Positions 15,265 through 24,048 of a stretch of DNA of 61,494 nucleotides are shown one piece after another (position 1 is the stretch's first letter; the number at the start of each line of letters is the position of its first letter). Position numbers and translations under genes: made by a program. The notes below the pieces were generated by a model. It was not told the DNA's origin and did not search any database. It saw only the letters and a program-made list of their open reading frames with translations. The stretch is from Dehalococcoidia bacterium (lineage in GTDB: Bacteria; Chloroflexota; Dehalococcoidia; SM23-28-2): assembly GCA_030615765.1 (NCBI GenBank), contig JAUWYP010000009.1:1-61494 (forward strand), read 5' to 3'.

Positions 15265-17724
15265 CTAGTCCCCGGCCCTTTGCGTCTTGATCCACAGCTT
15301 GTGGCCGTCGGTGGAGATGTGCACGTCGCCGTGGCGGTCGGTGCGGAAGACGGGGCGGCTGCCCAGCCTGTCGAGCGTCTGGGGCGAAGGGTGGACGTAG
15401 GGGTTGTCCTCGCCGACCGAGATGACGGCCGTCAGGGGTTCCACCGCCGCCAGGAAGGCGGTCGAGGTCGACGCGCGCGAGCCGTGGTGGGCCACCTTCA
15501 GCACCGGCGCGCGCAGGTCGGCGTCGTCGCTCAGCAGGTGCGCTTCGCCGTCTGCCGCGATGTCCGCCGTGAGGAGGAAGGCGGCATCCCCCAGGCTGAG
15601 CTTGAGCACCAGCGAGCTGTCGTCCTCGTCGGCGGGCAAGGGCTCCGGCGGGGGATGGAGCACGGAGAGCGTGGCGCCGCCGCCCAGGTCGAGCCACTGG
15701 CCGGCGAACGCGTCTCGCTGGGGGATATCGTGCTCGGCGATAGCCTCCTGCCAGGCGTCGAAGGTGGGGGAGTCCCTGGTCAGGGCAGGCGCGAGCACCT
15801 GGTCGACGTCGTAGCGCTCGAGGACGGTCACCAGGCCGGCCAGGTGGTCCTGGTCGGGGTGGGTCAGCACCACCAGATGGAGGTGGCGGTCCCAGAAGGG
15901 CAGGCGTCGCCCCAAGGCGGCGGTTATCGCCTCGCCGTTCGGGCCGCCGTCCACGAGGATGTTGTGGCCGGCCGGGCTGCGGATGAGGATGGCGTCGCCC
16001 TGGCCGACGTCGAGGAAGGTGACGCTGAGGCGGTCGCCGGGCGAGCCCAAGATGAGCAGCCAGACGAGGACCGAGGCCAGGCCGAGCACGATGACAATGC
16101 CGAGAGTCGGCAGGACGGCGAGCGGGCGGGCCAGGCTCGACAGGAGGTCGCCGGCCCAGGCGGGCGGCCGGGGCAGGGCGAGCTTCGCCGGGCGGCGGGC
16201 GGTCAGCCAGACGATACCGGCGAGGGCGGCGTAGTAGACAAGGGCGTGGCTGCTGGTGAGGACGTCGACGGATACGGCGGCGAAGGGGAGGTCGGCCAGG
16301 AGCGTCACCACTCCCACCATGTAGGCCACAGGGGCGTAGGTTATCCAGCCGAGGAAGGTGCCGATGGGCGCGGCGATCATGCCGCCGACGGCTGTGAGGG
16401 CGGAGGTGACCATGATGATGGGGAAGGCGGGCACGGTCAGCAGGTTGGCGGGTATGGCGATGAGGGAGATGCGGTGGAAGTTGACGCCGATGATGGGCAG
16501 GGTGAAGGCGATGGCCGCCACGGTGACTGCCAGCATTTCGATAATGGCTCTCAGGGGGCCTGCGAGCTCGCGGTCGGGGCTCCAGCGGGCCAGGGCTGCC
16601 TCGATACGGGCGCGCAGGGCGGGCGAGAAGACGATGAGGCCGAGGGCGGAGGCAAAGCTAAGCTGAAAAGAGATGTCCTTCATGAGCAGCGGGTCGAAGG
16701 CTGTCATGCCAGCTCCGGCTAGGGCCAGGCCCTGGAGGGCGCCCCTCTGGCGACCGAGGGCGGTGGCCACGATGTACATGCCGCCCATGATCGCCGCTCG
16801 CTGGACGGAAGGCTGGCCGCCGACAAGCAGGGCGTAGGCAATGATGGCCACCAGGGCCAGCCAGGCGGCAGGACGGCGGCCGATGAGCCAGGCGAGGGCG
16901 GCGATGAAGAGCCCGGCCACCAGCGTTACGTTGTAGCCGGAGACGGCGATCAGGTGGGACGTATTGGTGTCGTTGAGGTCTTCCTTCAGGTCGTCAGGCA
17001 GGGAGGCCCGTCGGCCGAGGAGGATGCCCTGGGCGAGGGCGGCCTCGGGCTCCGGCAGGGCGTCTTCGAGGGCTGAGGACAGCTCGCTCCGCAGATCGTA
17101 GATCCAGGCGCGGACGGGGTTGCCCTGGCCTGTAGCGAGCAAGGATGTCTCGGGGTAGTTGATGATAGAGCCGATGCCCTGGCGGGCCAGGTAGTCGCGG
17201 TAGTTGAAGTCCGCGAGCACGGGGGGCGTCTCGAGCTCGCCCTCCAGCTCCAGCAGGTCGCCGTAGTCGTAGCGGGGGAAGAGGCGGCCGTGCATCAGGA
17301 TGCCGCCGGAGATGCTCTGCCAGCGGCCCTCTTCGTCCAGCACCTGGCGGGCGGAGAGGCGCAGTGTGAGGGAACTGCGGCGCTCGTCGGGCTCGCCGGA
17401 GACGACGGCGCGGAAGCGGACGGTGGGCTCGACGGTGGGCTCGACGGTGGGCTCGATGGTGGGCTCGGCGTCGGGGTCGACGTTGTACGTGGCGATTCCC
17501 TGGGGCTCGGTCGATGGCAGGCTCGACTGGTAGAGCCAGGCACCGCCCACCAGAAGGGCGGCAGCGAGCGCGGCCCAGAGAAGGGCGAGTGCGGAGCGTG
17601 GAGCGACCAGGGGGGCGATGGCCGCCAGGAGAGCGGCGGCCGCTATGGCCCAGGGGTTGCCCTGCGCGAAGGCCGCCGCTGCCATGCCCAGCAGCCAGCA
17701 CAGGGCCAGGTAGCCAAGGATCAT
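15265..17724 (-). CDS. comEC: DNA internalisation protein ComEC/Rec2
   Basis: ComEC, the polytopic membrane channel that passes single-stranded DNA into the cytoplasm in natural transformation. The 819 residues hold N-terminal membrane helices, a DUF4131/OB region (about 100-200), a competence domain with HLIAVSGYNVTLVAG (about 250-265) and several helices, and a C-terminal metallo-beta-lactamase-like domain from VTFLDVGQGDAILI, with THPDQDH, LTADIA and KVAHHGS. The beta-lactamase motifs are intact, so nuclease activity is possible. A short EPT(I/V) run near residues 88-102 comes from a 12-bp tandem repeat (about 17416-17464). The start overlaps the comEA stop by 4 bp, so the two are coupled. 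Confidence 0.93.
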   Translation of the reverse strand: MILGYLALCWLLGMAAAAFAQGNPWAIAAAALLAAIAPLVAPRSALALLWAALAAALLVGGAWLYQSSLPSTEPQGIATYNVDPDAEPTIEPTVEPTVEPTVRFRAVVSGEPDERRSSLTLRLSARQVLDEEGRWQSISGGILMHGRLFPRYDYGDLLELEGELETPPVLADFNYRDYLARQGIGSIINYPETSLLATGQGNPVRAWIYDLRSELSSALEDALPEPEAALAQGILLGRRASLPDDLKEDLNDTNTSHLIAVSGYNVTLVAGLFIAALAWLIGRRPAAWLALVAIIAYALLVGGQPSVQRAAIMGGMYIVATALGRQRGALQGLALAGAGMTAFDPLLMKDISFQLSFASALGLIVFSPALRARIEAALARWSPDRELAGPLRAIIEMLAVTVAAIAFTLPIIGVNFHRISLIAIPANLLTVPAFPIIMVTSALTAVGGMIAAPIGTFLGWITYAPVAYMVGVVTLLADLPFAAVSVDVLTSSHALVYYAALAGIVWLTARRPAKLALPRPPAWAGDLLSSLARPLAVLPTLGIVIVLGLASVLVWLLILGSPGDRLSVTFLDVGQGDAILIRSPAGHNILVDGGPNGEAITAALGRRLPFWDRHLHLVVLTHPDQDHLAGLVTVLERYDVDQVLAPALTRDSPTFDAWQEAIAEHDIPQRDAFAGQWLDLGGGATLSVLHPPPEPLPADEDDSSLVLKLSLGDAAFLLTADIAADGEAHLLSDDADLRAPVLKVAHHGSRASTSTAFLAAVEPLTAVISVGEDNPYVHPSPQTLDRLGSRPVFRTDRHGDVHISTDGHKLWIKTQRAGD

Positions 17725-18281
17725 GGCCCTACAGTGATCTGCTCGCGGATCTGGTCGAATACGGACTGGGGGATGAGCTTACGCTCAACTAGCTCTTCGA
17801 TGCGAGAGAAGGGGCCGTCGCGCTGGCGGGAATCGACGATGTTCTGGGAGCGCACCTCGCCGATGCCGGGGAGGTCATCAAGGGTAGCGGCGGAGGCGCT
17901 GTTGATGTCGATCTTTTCTTCGTTTGAGGTGGGATGAGGGTTGCTTTGCTCTCCGAGGCGGGGCACCAGCACCTGATCCTCGTCGTGCAGGCGGAGGGCG
18001 AGATTGACGGCCTCGAGGTCGGCATCATCGGCGTGGCCACCGGCGGCCTCGACAGCGTCTATCCAGCGGTCGCCGTCGGTGAGGAAATAGACGCCGGGAC
18101 GATTCACAGCACCGCTGACGTAGACCTGGATTTCGGAGGCGGAGGACGTTTCGCCCAGGTTGATCTCCAGGGGCTGCGGGCCCTGCAGTTGCCTATCGAC
18201 GAGGACGCCGATGGCGATAAGCAGGGGCACGGCCATCAGGCCGATGACCAGCCAGCGATAGCGCTCCAGCCAAGCAAGCAA
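17721..18281 (-). CDS. comEA: Competence protein ComEA (SLBB + helix-hairpin-helix)
   Basis: ComEA, the membrane-anchored DNA receptor that binds incoming double-stranded DNA outside the cell. The 186 residues show one N-terminal membrane segment (about 10-28), an SLBB domain (about 50-110; IQVYVSGAVNRPGVY), a linker, then a helix-hairpin-helix DNA-binding domain (about 122-186; IDINSASAATLDDLPGIGEV). Start and length are normal for the family. It overlaps comEC by 4 bp (ATGA), a conserved competence pair. No other competence or type IV pilus genes are nearby. Confidence 0.93.
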   Translation of the reverse strand: MLAWLERYRWLVIGLMAVPLLIAIGVLVDRQLQGPQPLEINLGETSSASEIQVYVSGAVNRPGVYFLTDGDRWIDAVEAAGGHADDADLEAVNLALRLHDEDQVLVPRLGEQSNPHPTSNEEKIDINSASAATLDDLPGIGEVRSQNIVDSRQRDGPFSRIEELVERKLIPQSVFDQIREQITVGP

Positions 18282-18299
18282 AGGCAGCTCCCTTGGTGA

Positions 18300-18734
18300 G
18301 AAATGCCTATGGCGATAGCCAGCCTTGGTTCCGCAATATAGGGGGTTAGCTGCTCCTGGTCAAGGGGCTACTCCGGGCCGAGGGCCTACGCCAGCCAGCC
18401 CTTCGACGAGCTCAGGACAGGCGCATCCGGGCGTAGCAGGCGGCTGCGGGGAGGGCTGTCACCGGCCACGCGACCAACGGTTGGAGGTTCTGGCGGCCCG
18501 CTGAGGCGAGCGAACACTAGACGCCGTGCGCGTAGTCGGGTCAGCTGGCGGGGGGTAACCCTCTGGAACCAGAGGAAGCCTTGGGCTGAAGGCCGATACA
18601 CTCGGCAGGCAGCGGTGGATGTGAACGTAGTGCACTGGCTGAGAAGGCTCGGCGAAAGGCGTCGATGGCAGAGTGCGTGTCCGCAAGGGTCGGCGTCGGG
18701 GGAGACAAAGGCGACGCTAATTCAGGCTGCGGCA
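18300..18734. other. Intergenic stretch with degraded gene end and one REP-like hairpin
   Basis: No convincing gene. On the minus strand, 18384-18470 looks like the 3' end of a membrane-anchored protein (ALPAAACYAR then a stop region) interrupted by a family A palindrome (CCCTTCGACGAGCTCAGGAC, about 18396-18415). The CCGAGGGCCTACG(C/T)CAGCC sequence just left of it recurs at about 20277-20297. The flanking bases vary too much to fix exact repeat ends. Confidence 0.4.
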
Positions 18735-19880
18735 TCACTCTCCTGTTGCGCCCTCAGCAACGTCGCTCAGCATATAGAACCACCGGTACTGTCGCTTGAG
18801 TTGTCTCTCAAGCACCATCCCGATAGCTTCCTCCGCCACCTTCTGCGCAAGACCCCCAACCCAGGGAAGGAAGTTCACAGGCAATGTAAGGTAGGACACA
18901 ATATGGCGATATCTCGCTACCCTCTTCTCTATGCGTAGCACGTCCCCCAGTACGTGCCTCGCGAATTCCTCGTCGAATGCAACCTCTCCCTTGACCGCAT
19001 CGTCAACTAGCTGGCGCAAGTCGGCAACACGCTTGTCCTGCAGCGCGCGAAGTAGACCTGGGGTATCTGCAATTGCGAATTCAGGGAAGGATACCTTAAA
19101 TAGAGCTTGCGCAGCTGAAATGTGTTTTTCAGTTTCGACCTCTTCCTTGCCAACAGAGAGGAACTTCTGTCGGTAGAATGGCGCAAAGTCTGTCCAGTCG
19201 TGGAAGCCCACTTCGAGTTCGTTAGAAAGCACGAGATTCGCATTGACGTACGACAAATACAAACGGAGCCTGTCGCGCAATGCATCACGATGCTCGCTTC
19301 TCCTGCGCTTGCGCGAGAATTCAAGCGCATCACTTAGCAGTAGATTTGCGATGATAGCAGCGCCCGATCCAGCTGGTGACCTCCCCATCATCACCAGCGG
19401 AGGGATATGGTTCCGGTCCAGATAACGACGCTCTTGCGAAATCAGCTTCGCTGCGTGCTCGGCAAACCGATGCCAAAGCCGCAAAGACTGCTCCAGAGGG
19501 GAAATCCATTGGTCGAGCGCTGCCAAGTCATGTTCCAGCATTCTCTGGAGCAAAGCCTGCTTGTCACTCAAGATACGATTGAAATCCACCAACTCGACAA
19601 AACCCTCTGCATGAAGGGCAGTCAAGGCTTTCGCGACTTCGGCATATACTCTGTGCCGGCCCTCCTGGAGCAAGGCGAAAGAAGTCTCATCGAGGACGAC
19701 CTTTTCGCAGAGCAACAGGGCTGCATACTCAGGCATGAACCTATTGTTGACATCGCGCAACCTGACTGGAGGCATCCGCCAGAATGGCGATGGCCTGTCC
19801 TCGTAGTTGAATCGGATTTCCTCGTCTGGCTCTCGGAGTTCTTCTTGACCCACGCCGAACGATGTAAGCATTAGTTTCAT
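18735..19880 (-). CDS. Hypothetical protein, accessory, lower GC
   Basis: About 381 residues with no family I recognise. It is a soluble, charged, mostly helical protein. Visible parts are an early RMPPVRLRDVNNRFMPEYAA, a possibly amphipathic middle (LRLYLSYVNANLVLSNELEV) and, near the end, a hydrophobic stretch YLTLPVNFLPWVGGLAQKVAEE that could touch a membrane. Base composition is visibly lower in GC than in the neighbours, and it stands alone between degraded gene ends, both signs of transfer. The ATG ending at 19880 is my choice; a GTG four codons upstream is also possible, with AGGGGAG before it. The function is unknown; defence or a phage-derived role is only a guess from the setting. 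Confidence 0.7.
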   Translation of the reverse strand: MKLMLTSFGVGQEELREPDEEIRFNYEDRPSPFWRMPPVRLRDVNNRFMPEYAALLLCEKVVLDETSFALLQEGRHRVYAEVAKALTALHAEGFVELVDFNRILSDKQALLQRMLEHDLAALDQWISPLEQSLRLWHRFAEHAAKLISQERRYLDRNHIPPLVMMGRSPAGSGAAIIANLLLSDALEFSRKRRRSEHRDALRDRLRLYLSYVNANLVLSNELEVGFHDWTDFAPFYRQKFLSVGKEEVETEKHISAAQALFKVSFPEFAIADTPGLLRALQDKRVADLRQLVDDAVKGEVAFDEEFARHVLGDVLRIEKRVARYRHIVSYLTLPVNFLPWVGGLAQKVAEEAIGMVLERQLKRQYRWFYMLSDVAEGATGE

Positions 19881-19907
19881 GTTATCTGCCACGTCTCCCC
19901 TGCACAC

Positions 19908-20468
19908 GAACTAACAAGAAGACAGTCACGCTGTGAGGCGAGATTGGGATTCCCCTTTCCACTTGCCGCAATCCAAAGCCGCCCCTTTCTCCACCAAGTC
20001 ATGCTCCCATGAGAGGGCTGCTATAGATGATGCCGCCGGTATCCGTGGCAACACGGCGAGACCTCAGCCCAAGAAATGCAATCCTGAATCACTGCACCAT
20101 CTGCCCCCCTGGAATTGTGCGCTTGGGCTGAGCGGATGTCAAGGATAGTGTGGATGGTTATGGGTCAGACGGGCGTACGCCGCCAGGATTCGCAACGTGT
20201 CGCGTCTGGTGCGGCGTTTGAGGCGGATAGCAGGAGCCAGGACTTCTTGCAGAAGCCGGTAAATAGGGCCGCTCCGAGCCGAGGGCCTACGTCAGCCACC
20301 GCCTCGTGGCGTACCAGGCGCCTGCGGTGAGGGCGAGCAGGGCTGCGGCGACGAACTCTGTCCCCTCTAGCGAGCCACATCCAGTTCATTGCAGCTTTCC
20401 TTGACAAGCAGAGGGGTTTCGATGATGCTATGGTGCTGTAGTTAGCGCAATCAGGGAGGTCAAGGCCA
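19908..20468. other. Intergenic stretch with degraded membrane-tail fragment
   Basis: No intact gene in 560 bp. On the minus strand, about 20302-20360 encodes a tail FVAAALLALTAGAWYATRRW ending LT-stop: a hydrophobic helix followed by Arg-Arg, the shape of a C-terminal membrane anchor or sorting tail. Nothing upstream stays open in that frame. The sequence around 20277-20297 resembles that at about 18371-18392. Confidence 0.45.
20401..20429 (+). promoter_or_regulatory. Possible promoter of the CoA-transferase operon
   Basis: A perfect TTGACA at 20401-20406, with only weak -10 candidates (GATGCT at 20424-20429, spacing 17). It is 40-60 bp before the first gene, which has GGGAGG before its ATG. 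Confidence 0.3.
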
Positions 20469-21230
20469 ATGATAAACAAGATCGTGGGCAGCTTCGACGA
20501 GGCCGTGGCCGATATGGTCGACGGGGCCACTGTGATGATCGGTGGCTTCGGCGGGCCAGCGGAGTGTCCCAGCTATCTGATCGCCGCCGTGGCCCGAAAA
20601 GAGGTCAAGGACCTGACCATCGTCGGGAACACCGGCGGCTTTGGGGTGAACCTGCTGGCGGTTCTGCGCGAGCGCATGGCGGTCATCCTGGAGATCGCGG
20701 AGGACTGGTACGACCCCGGCCTGCTGGTCGGGCGGGGGCAGGTGAAGAAGGGTATCCTGTGCTTCCCGGCGGCCCCCGCCCGCGTTCTCACTCCCTTCGA
20801 GCAAGGGGTGGTGCAGGGCCAGGTGGAGCTGGAGCTTCTGGGCCAGGGAACCCTGTGCGAGAGGATGCGAGCGGGTAGGGGAGGCATCGCCGCCTTCTAC
20901 ACCCCGGTGGGCGTGGGCACCGTCGTGGAGGAGGGCAAGGAGGTGCGGGAGTTCAACGGTCGCAAGCACCTTCTGGAGCACGCGATCAAGGGCGACTTCT
21001 CGCTAATCCGCGCCCATAAGGCCGATAGGTACGGGAACCTGGTCTATCGGGGGACGGCGCGCACGTTCAACCCCGTGATGGCTGGCGCCTCGACTGTGAC
21101 TGTGGCGGAAGTGGACGAGGTGGTGGAGCCGGGCGAGCTGGACCCGGAGTGCGTCGTCACGCCCAGCGTGTACGTGCAGCGGGTGGTGGTGCGGCCCAAG
21201 GAGCTCAGGCCCTGGGATGAGGCCACGTAA
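20469..21230 (+). CDS. 3-oxoacid CoA-transferase family, subunit A
   Basis: Alpha subunit of a family I CoA-transferase (succinyl-CoA:3-ketoacid, acetate:acetoacetate or glutaconate type), 253 residues. Signs are the N-terminal DGATVMIGGFGGPAEC glycine loop and the later FNGRKHLLEHAIKGD and HKADRYGNLVYRGTARTFNP, typical of the A chain. It would bind the CoA moiety, with the partner chain supplying the catalytic Glu. The B subunit follows 21 bp downstream, and acetoacetyl-CoA synthetase comes next, so acetoacetate or another 3-oxoacid is the likely substrate. The DxDPG-type YDPGLLVGRGQ is somewhat divergent, so the exact acid is uncertain. Confidence 0.87.
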   Translation: MINKIVGSFDEAVADMVDGATVMIGGFGGPAECPSYLIAAVARKEVKDLTIVGNTGGFGVNLLAVLRERMAVILEIAEDWYDPGLLVGRGQVKKGILCFPAAPARVLTPFEQGVVQGQVELELLGQGTLCERMRAGRGGIAAFYTPVGVGTVVEEGKEVREFNGRKHLLEHAIKGDFSLIRAHKADRYGNLVYRGTARTFNPVMAGASTVTVAEVDEVVEPGELDPECVVTPSVYVQRVVVRPKELRPWDEAT

Positions 21231-21251
21231 GGAAGAGAGGGAGGGAAGATC

Positions 21252-21923
21252 ATGCCTGGAGAGAGGCTAGACGAGCAGACTATGGCTATCCGAGCGGCCA
21301 AAGAGTTCCAGGAGGGGATGATAATTAACCTGGGGGTGGGAATCCCCACCTTCTGTAGCAACTTCGTGCCGCCCGACCGGGAGATCCTCTTCCACTCGGA
21401 GAACGGGGTGGTCGGCTTCGGGCCGATCATCGACAACCCCGACGACGCCGACGAGAACCTGATCAACGCCGGCGTGCAGCCGATATCGAGCAAGCCCGGC
21501 ATGGCCATCATGGATCACGCTGAGAGCCTCTGCATCATTCGCGGCGGCCACGTCGATATCACCGTCCTGGGGGTGGTGCAGGTGTCGGAGAAGGGCGACC
21601 TGGCGAACTACACCATCCCCGGCAAGCAGATCGGAAGCCTGGGGGGAGGGCAGGACCTGGCTTTCTGCGCCAAGAAGGTCATCGCCCTGACCACTTTCAC
21701 CACCAAGGAGGGCGATGCCAAGGTCGTCAAGGAGTGCACGCAGCCACTTACCGCGCCGCGGTGCGTGGACCGGATCATCAGCGATATCGCCGTGCTGGAT
21801 GTGACCCCCGAGGGTCTGGTGCTGCGGGAGGTGGCCCCCGGCTGGACGGCCGAGGAGGTGCAGGCCCTGACGGACGCCAAGATCATCGTGCCGCCCGACG
21901 TGGAGGAGATGACGCTGCTGTAA
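21252..21923 (+). CDS. 3-oxoacid CoA-transferase family, subunit B
   Basis: Beta subunit, 223 residues, carrying the catalytic Glu50 in FHSENGVVGFGP, the SENG motif that forms the glutamyl-CoA thioester intermediate. Other family marks are NLGVGIPTFCSNF near the start and GGHVDITVLGVVQV. The length fits AtoA/ScoB-type chains. An internal change from the more common LGAFQV to LGVVQV is minor. Translation is probably coupled with subunit A. Paired with acetoacetyl-CoA synthetase downstream, this gives the cell a CoA-transfer and an ATP-dependent way to activate the same acid. Confidence 0.88.
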   Translation: MPGERLDEQTMAIRAAKEFQEGMIINLGVGIPTFCSNFVPPDREILFHSENGVVGFGPIIDNPDDADENLINAGVQPISSKPGMAIMDHAESLCIIRGGHVDITVLGVVQVSEKGDLANYTIPGKQIGSLGGGQDLAFCAKKVIALTTFTTKEGDAKVVKECTQPLTAPRCVDRIISDIAVLDVTPEGLVLREVAPGWTAEEVQALTDAKIIVPPDVEEMTLL

Positions 21924-22047
21924 GGGGCCGGCCTGAGCGCTACACTCAGACCGGCGTCTTAAGCCGGCTGGAGGCGCATTACCAGTGGGAGCCATAATGG
22001 AGGCGCGAGTTCGGTGCCGTCCAACGGACGCCTGAGGGGAAGTGGCA

Positions 22048-24048
22048 ATGGAGCACGAGGCGTCGGCTGAGCCGGTTTCCGAGGGCACCGTTCTCTGGCA
22101 GTCCTCGGAGGAGCAAAAAGCGCGGGCCAATATCACGCGGTACCTGCGCTGGCTCAGGGAAAAGAAGGGGCTGGACTTTAGCTCCTACGACGACCTATGG
22201 GCGTGGTCGGTGAGTGACCTTGAAGCCTTCTGGGCTTCGATCTGGGAGTTCTTCGAGGTAAAGGCGCATCGGCCCTACACGCGGGTGTTGGCCGAGCGGC
22301 GTATGCCCAGGGCGCGGTGGTTTGAGGGCGCCGAGCTCAACTACGCTGAGCACGCTTTGCGGCGCCGGGATGATCACCCGGCCGTGGTGTTCAAGTCGGA
22401 AACGCGGCCGCCTAGCACGCTGAGCTATGCCGAGCTGTATTCGCAGGTGGCAGCGGTGGCGGCGGGGCTCAGACGGCTCGGTGTGCAGCGGGGCGACCGG
22501 GTGGTGGCCTATATGCCCAACATCCCCCAGGCCCTGGTGGCCTTTCTGGCTGCCAGCAGCATCGGCGCGGTGTGGTCCAGCTGCTCGCCGGAGTTTGGCA
22601 TCCGTGCAGTGGTGGACCGCTTCCGGTTGATTGAGCCCAAGGTGCTTTTTGCCGTGGATGGCTACCACTACAACGGCAGGCCCTTCGAGCGGTTGACTGC
22701 GGTTGCGGAGATACAGCGCCATCTCCCTACGTTGGAGACCACTGTGGTGGTCCCCTATCTCGATGACCAGCCGGTGACGGGGGGCTTGGGCAACGTGAAG
22801 CTGTGGGACGACCTGTTGGGGGAAACGGCGGAGCTATCCTTTGAGCCGGTGCCCTTCGAGCATCCTCTGTGGGTGCTGTACTCGTCGGGCACCACGGGAG
22901 TCCCTAAGGCGATCGTTCAGGGCCATGGCGGGATTCTTCTGGAACACTTGAAGGCGCTCTCCCTGCACCTGGACCTGACCTCCGAGGACCGATTCTTCTG
23001 GTTTACCACCACCGGCTGGATGATGTGGAACTTCCTGATAAGCGGGCTGCTGCTGGGCACGACCATCTTGCTGTATGACGGGAGTCCGGGGTATCCCGAT
23101 ATGCGGGCGCTGTGGCAGTTCGCTGGAGAGACGGGGATGACCTATTTTGGCACCAGCGCCCCTTACATCCTATCGTGCATGAAGGCGGGCATTGAGCCTG
23201 GCCGGGAGTTCAATCTGAGCAGCCTAAGGGCAGCGGGCTCGACAGGGGCGCCGCTTCCGCCGGAGGGCTTCCAGTGGGTCTACGACAAGGTGGAGAAGGA
23301 CCTGCTGCTGGGTTCGGTGAGCGGGGGGACGGACATGTGCACGGCGTTCGTGTTGTCCTGTCCGACCCTGCCGGTGCGCGCCGGAGAGCTCCAGTGCCGC
23401 GGTCTGGGCGCCCGGGTGGAAGCTTATGATGAGCAGGGGCATCCTGTGGTGGAAGAGGTAGGGGAGCTGGTCATCACCGAGCCGCTACCCTCCATGCCTC
23501 TGTTTTTCTGGAACGATCCGGATGACCGGCGCTACCAGGAGAGCTACTTCGACATGTTTCCGGGGGTGTGGCGTCACGGCGACTGGATCAAGATCGGGCG
23601 CGGGGGTAGCTGCGTGATCTACGGGCGTTCGGATTCCACCCTTAACCGGGCCGGTGTCCGGATGGGCAGCAGCGAGTTCTACCGGGTGGTGGAAGATATC
23701 CCGGAGATTGTGGACAGCCTGGTTGTGGACACCGGTCAACTGGGGAGCGAAGGCCGCTTGTTGCTCTTCGTGGTGCCGCGCAGCGGGGTCAGCCTGGACG
23801 AGGAGCTTCAAGCCCGAATCGGGGCGAAGCTGCGCCAAGAGCTATCTCCGCGATACGTGCCCGATGAGATGCACGCCGTTTCCGACATTCCTCGCACGCT
23901 GAACGGGAAGAAGCTCGAGGTGCCGATCAAGCGCATCCTGACCGGGACTCCGCCGGAAAAAGCGGTCAGTCCAGATGCTATAAGTAACCCCCAGGCGATG
24001 CACTTCTTCATCGACCTCGCTCGGAGCCTGCAACAGGCAAGCAGCTAG
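22048..24048 (+). CDS. Acetoacetate-CoA ligase (acetoacetyl-CoA synthetase)
   Basis: An ANL-superfamily adenylating enzyme, 666 residues, that would make acetoacetyl-CoA from acetoacetate, ATP and CoA. Signs of this subfamily are the N-terminal extension with RANITRYLRWL and ARWFEGAELNYAEH. The P-loop-like YSSGTTGVPKAIVQGHGG, the W.TTTGWMMWNFL stretch, RSDSTLNRAGVRMGSSEFY and the C-terminal lysine in LNGKKLEVPIKRIL follow. I choose the ATG at 22048 with GAGGGG eight bases upstream. It lies about 125 bp after the CoA-transferase B gene. A related short-chain acyl-CoA synthetase function is the alternative. Confidence 0.9.
   Translation: MEHEASAEPVSEGTVLWQSSEEQKARANITRYLRWLREKKGLDFSSYDDLWAWSVSDLEAFWASIWEFFEVKAHRPYTRVLAERRMPRARWFEGAELNYAEHALRRRDDHPAVVFKSETRPPSTLSYAELYSQVAAVAAGLRRLGVQRGDRVVAYMPNIPQALVAFLAASSIGAVWSSCSPEFGIRAVVDRFRLIEPKVLFAVDGYHYNGRPFERLTAVAEIQRHLPTLETTVVVPYLDDQPVTGGLGNVKLWDDLLGETAELSFEPVPFEHPLWVLYSSGTTGVPKAIVQGHGGILLEHLKALSLHLDLTSEDRFFWFTTTGWMMWNFLISGLLLGTTILLYDGSPGYPDMRALWQFAGETGMTYFGTSAPYILSCMKAGIEPGREFNLSSLRAAGSTGAPLPPEGFQWVYDKVEKDLLLGSVSGGTDMCTAFVLSCPTLPVRAGELQCRGLGARVEAYDEQGHPVVEEVGELVITEPLPSMPLFFWNDPDDRRYQESYFDMFPGVWRHGDWIKIGRGGSCVIYGRSDSTLNRAGVRMGSSEFYRVVEDIPEIVDSLVVDTGQLGSEGRLLLFVVPRSGVSLDEELQARIGAKLRQELSPRYVPDEMHAVSDIPRTLNGKKLEVPIKRILTGTPPEKAVSPDAISNPQAMHFFIDLARSLQQASS

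Noticed and set aside
15092-15697. 201-aa minus-strand ORF
   Set aside because: It is the shadow of comEC in another frame plus antisense of the TadG-like hybrid. Its Arg/Pro-rich composition is typical of false frames in GC-rich DNA.
18386-18738. Short minus-strand ORFs (71-75 aa) downstream of the accessory gene
   Set aside because: They contain a translated REP-like palindrome (LSSSKG), have no motif and no supporting ribosome binding site. They are treated as degraded sequence.
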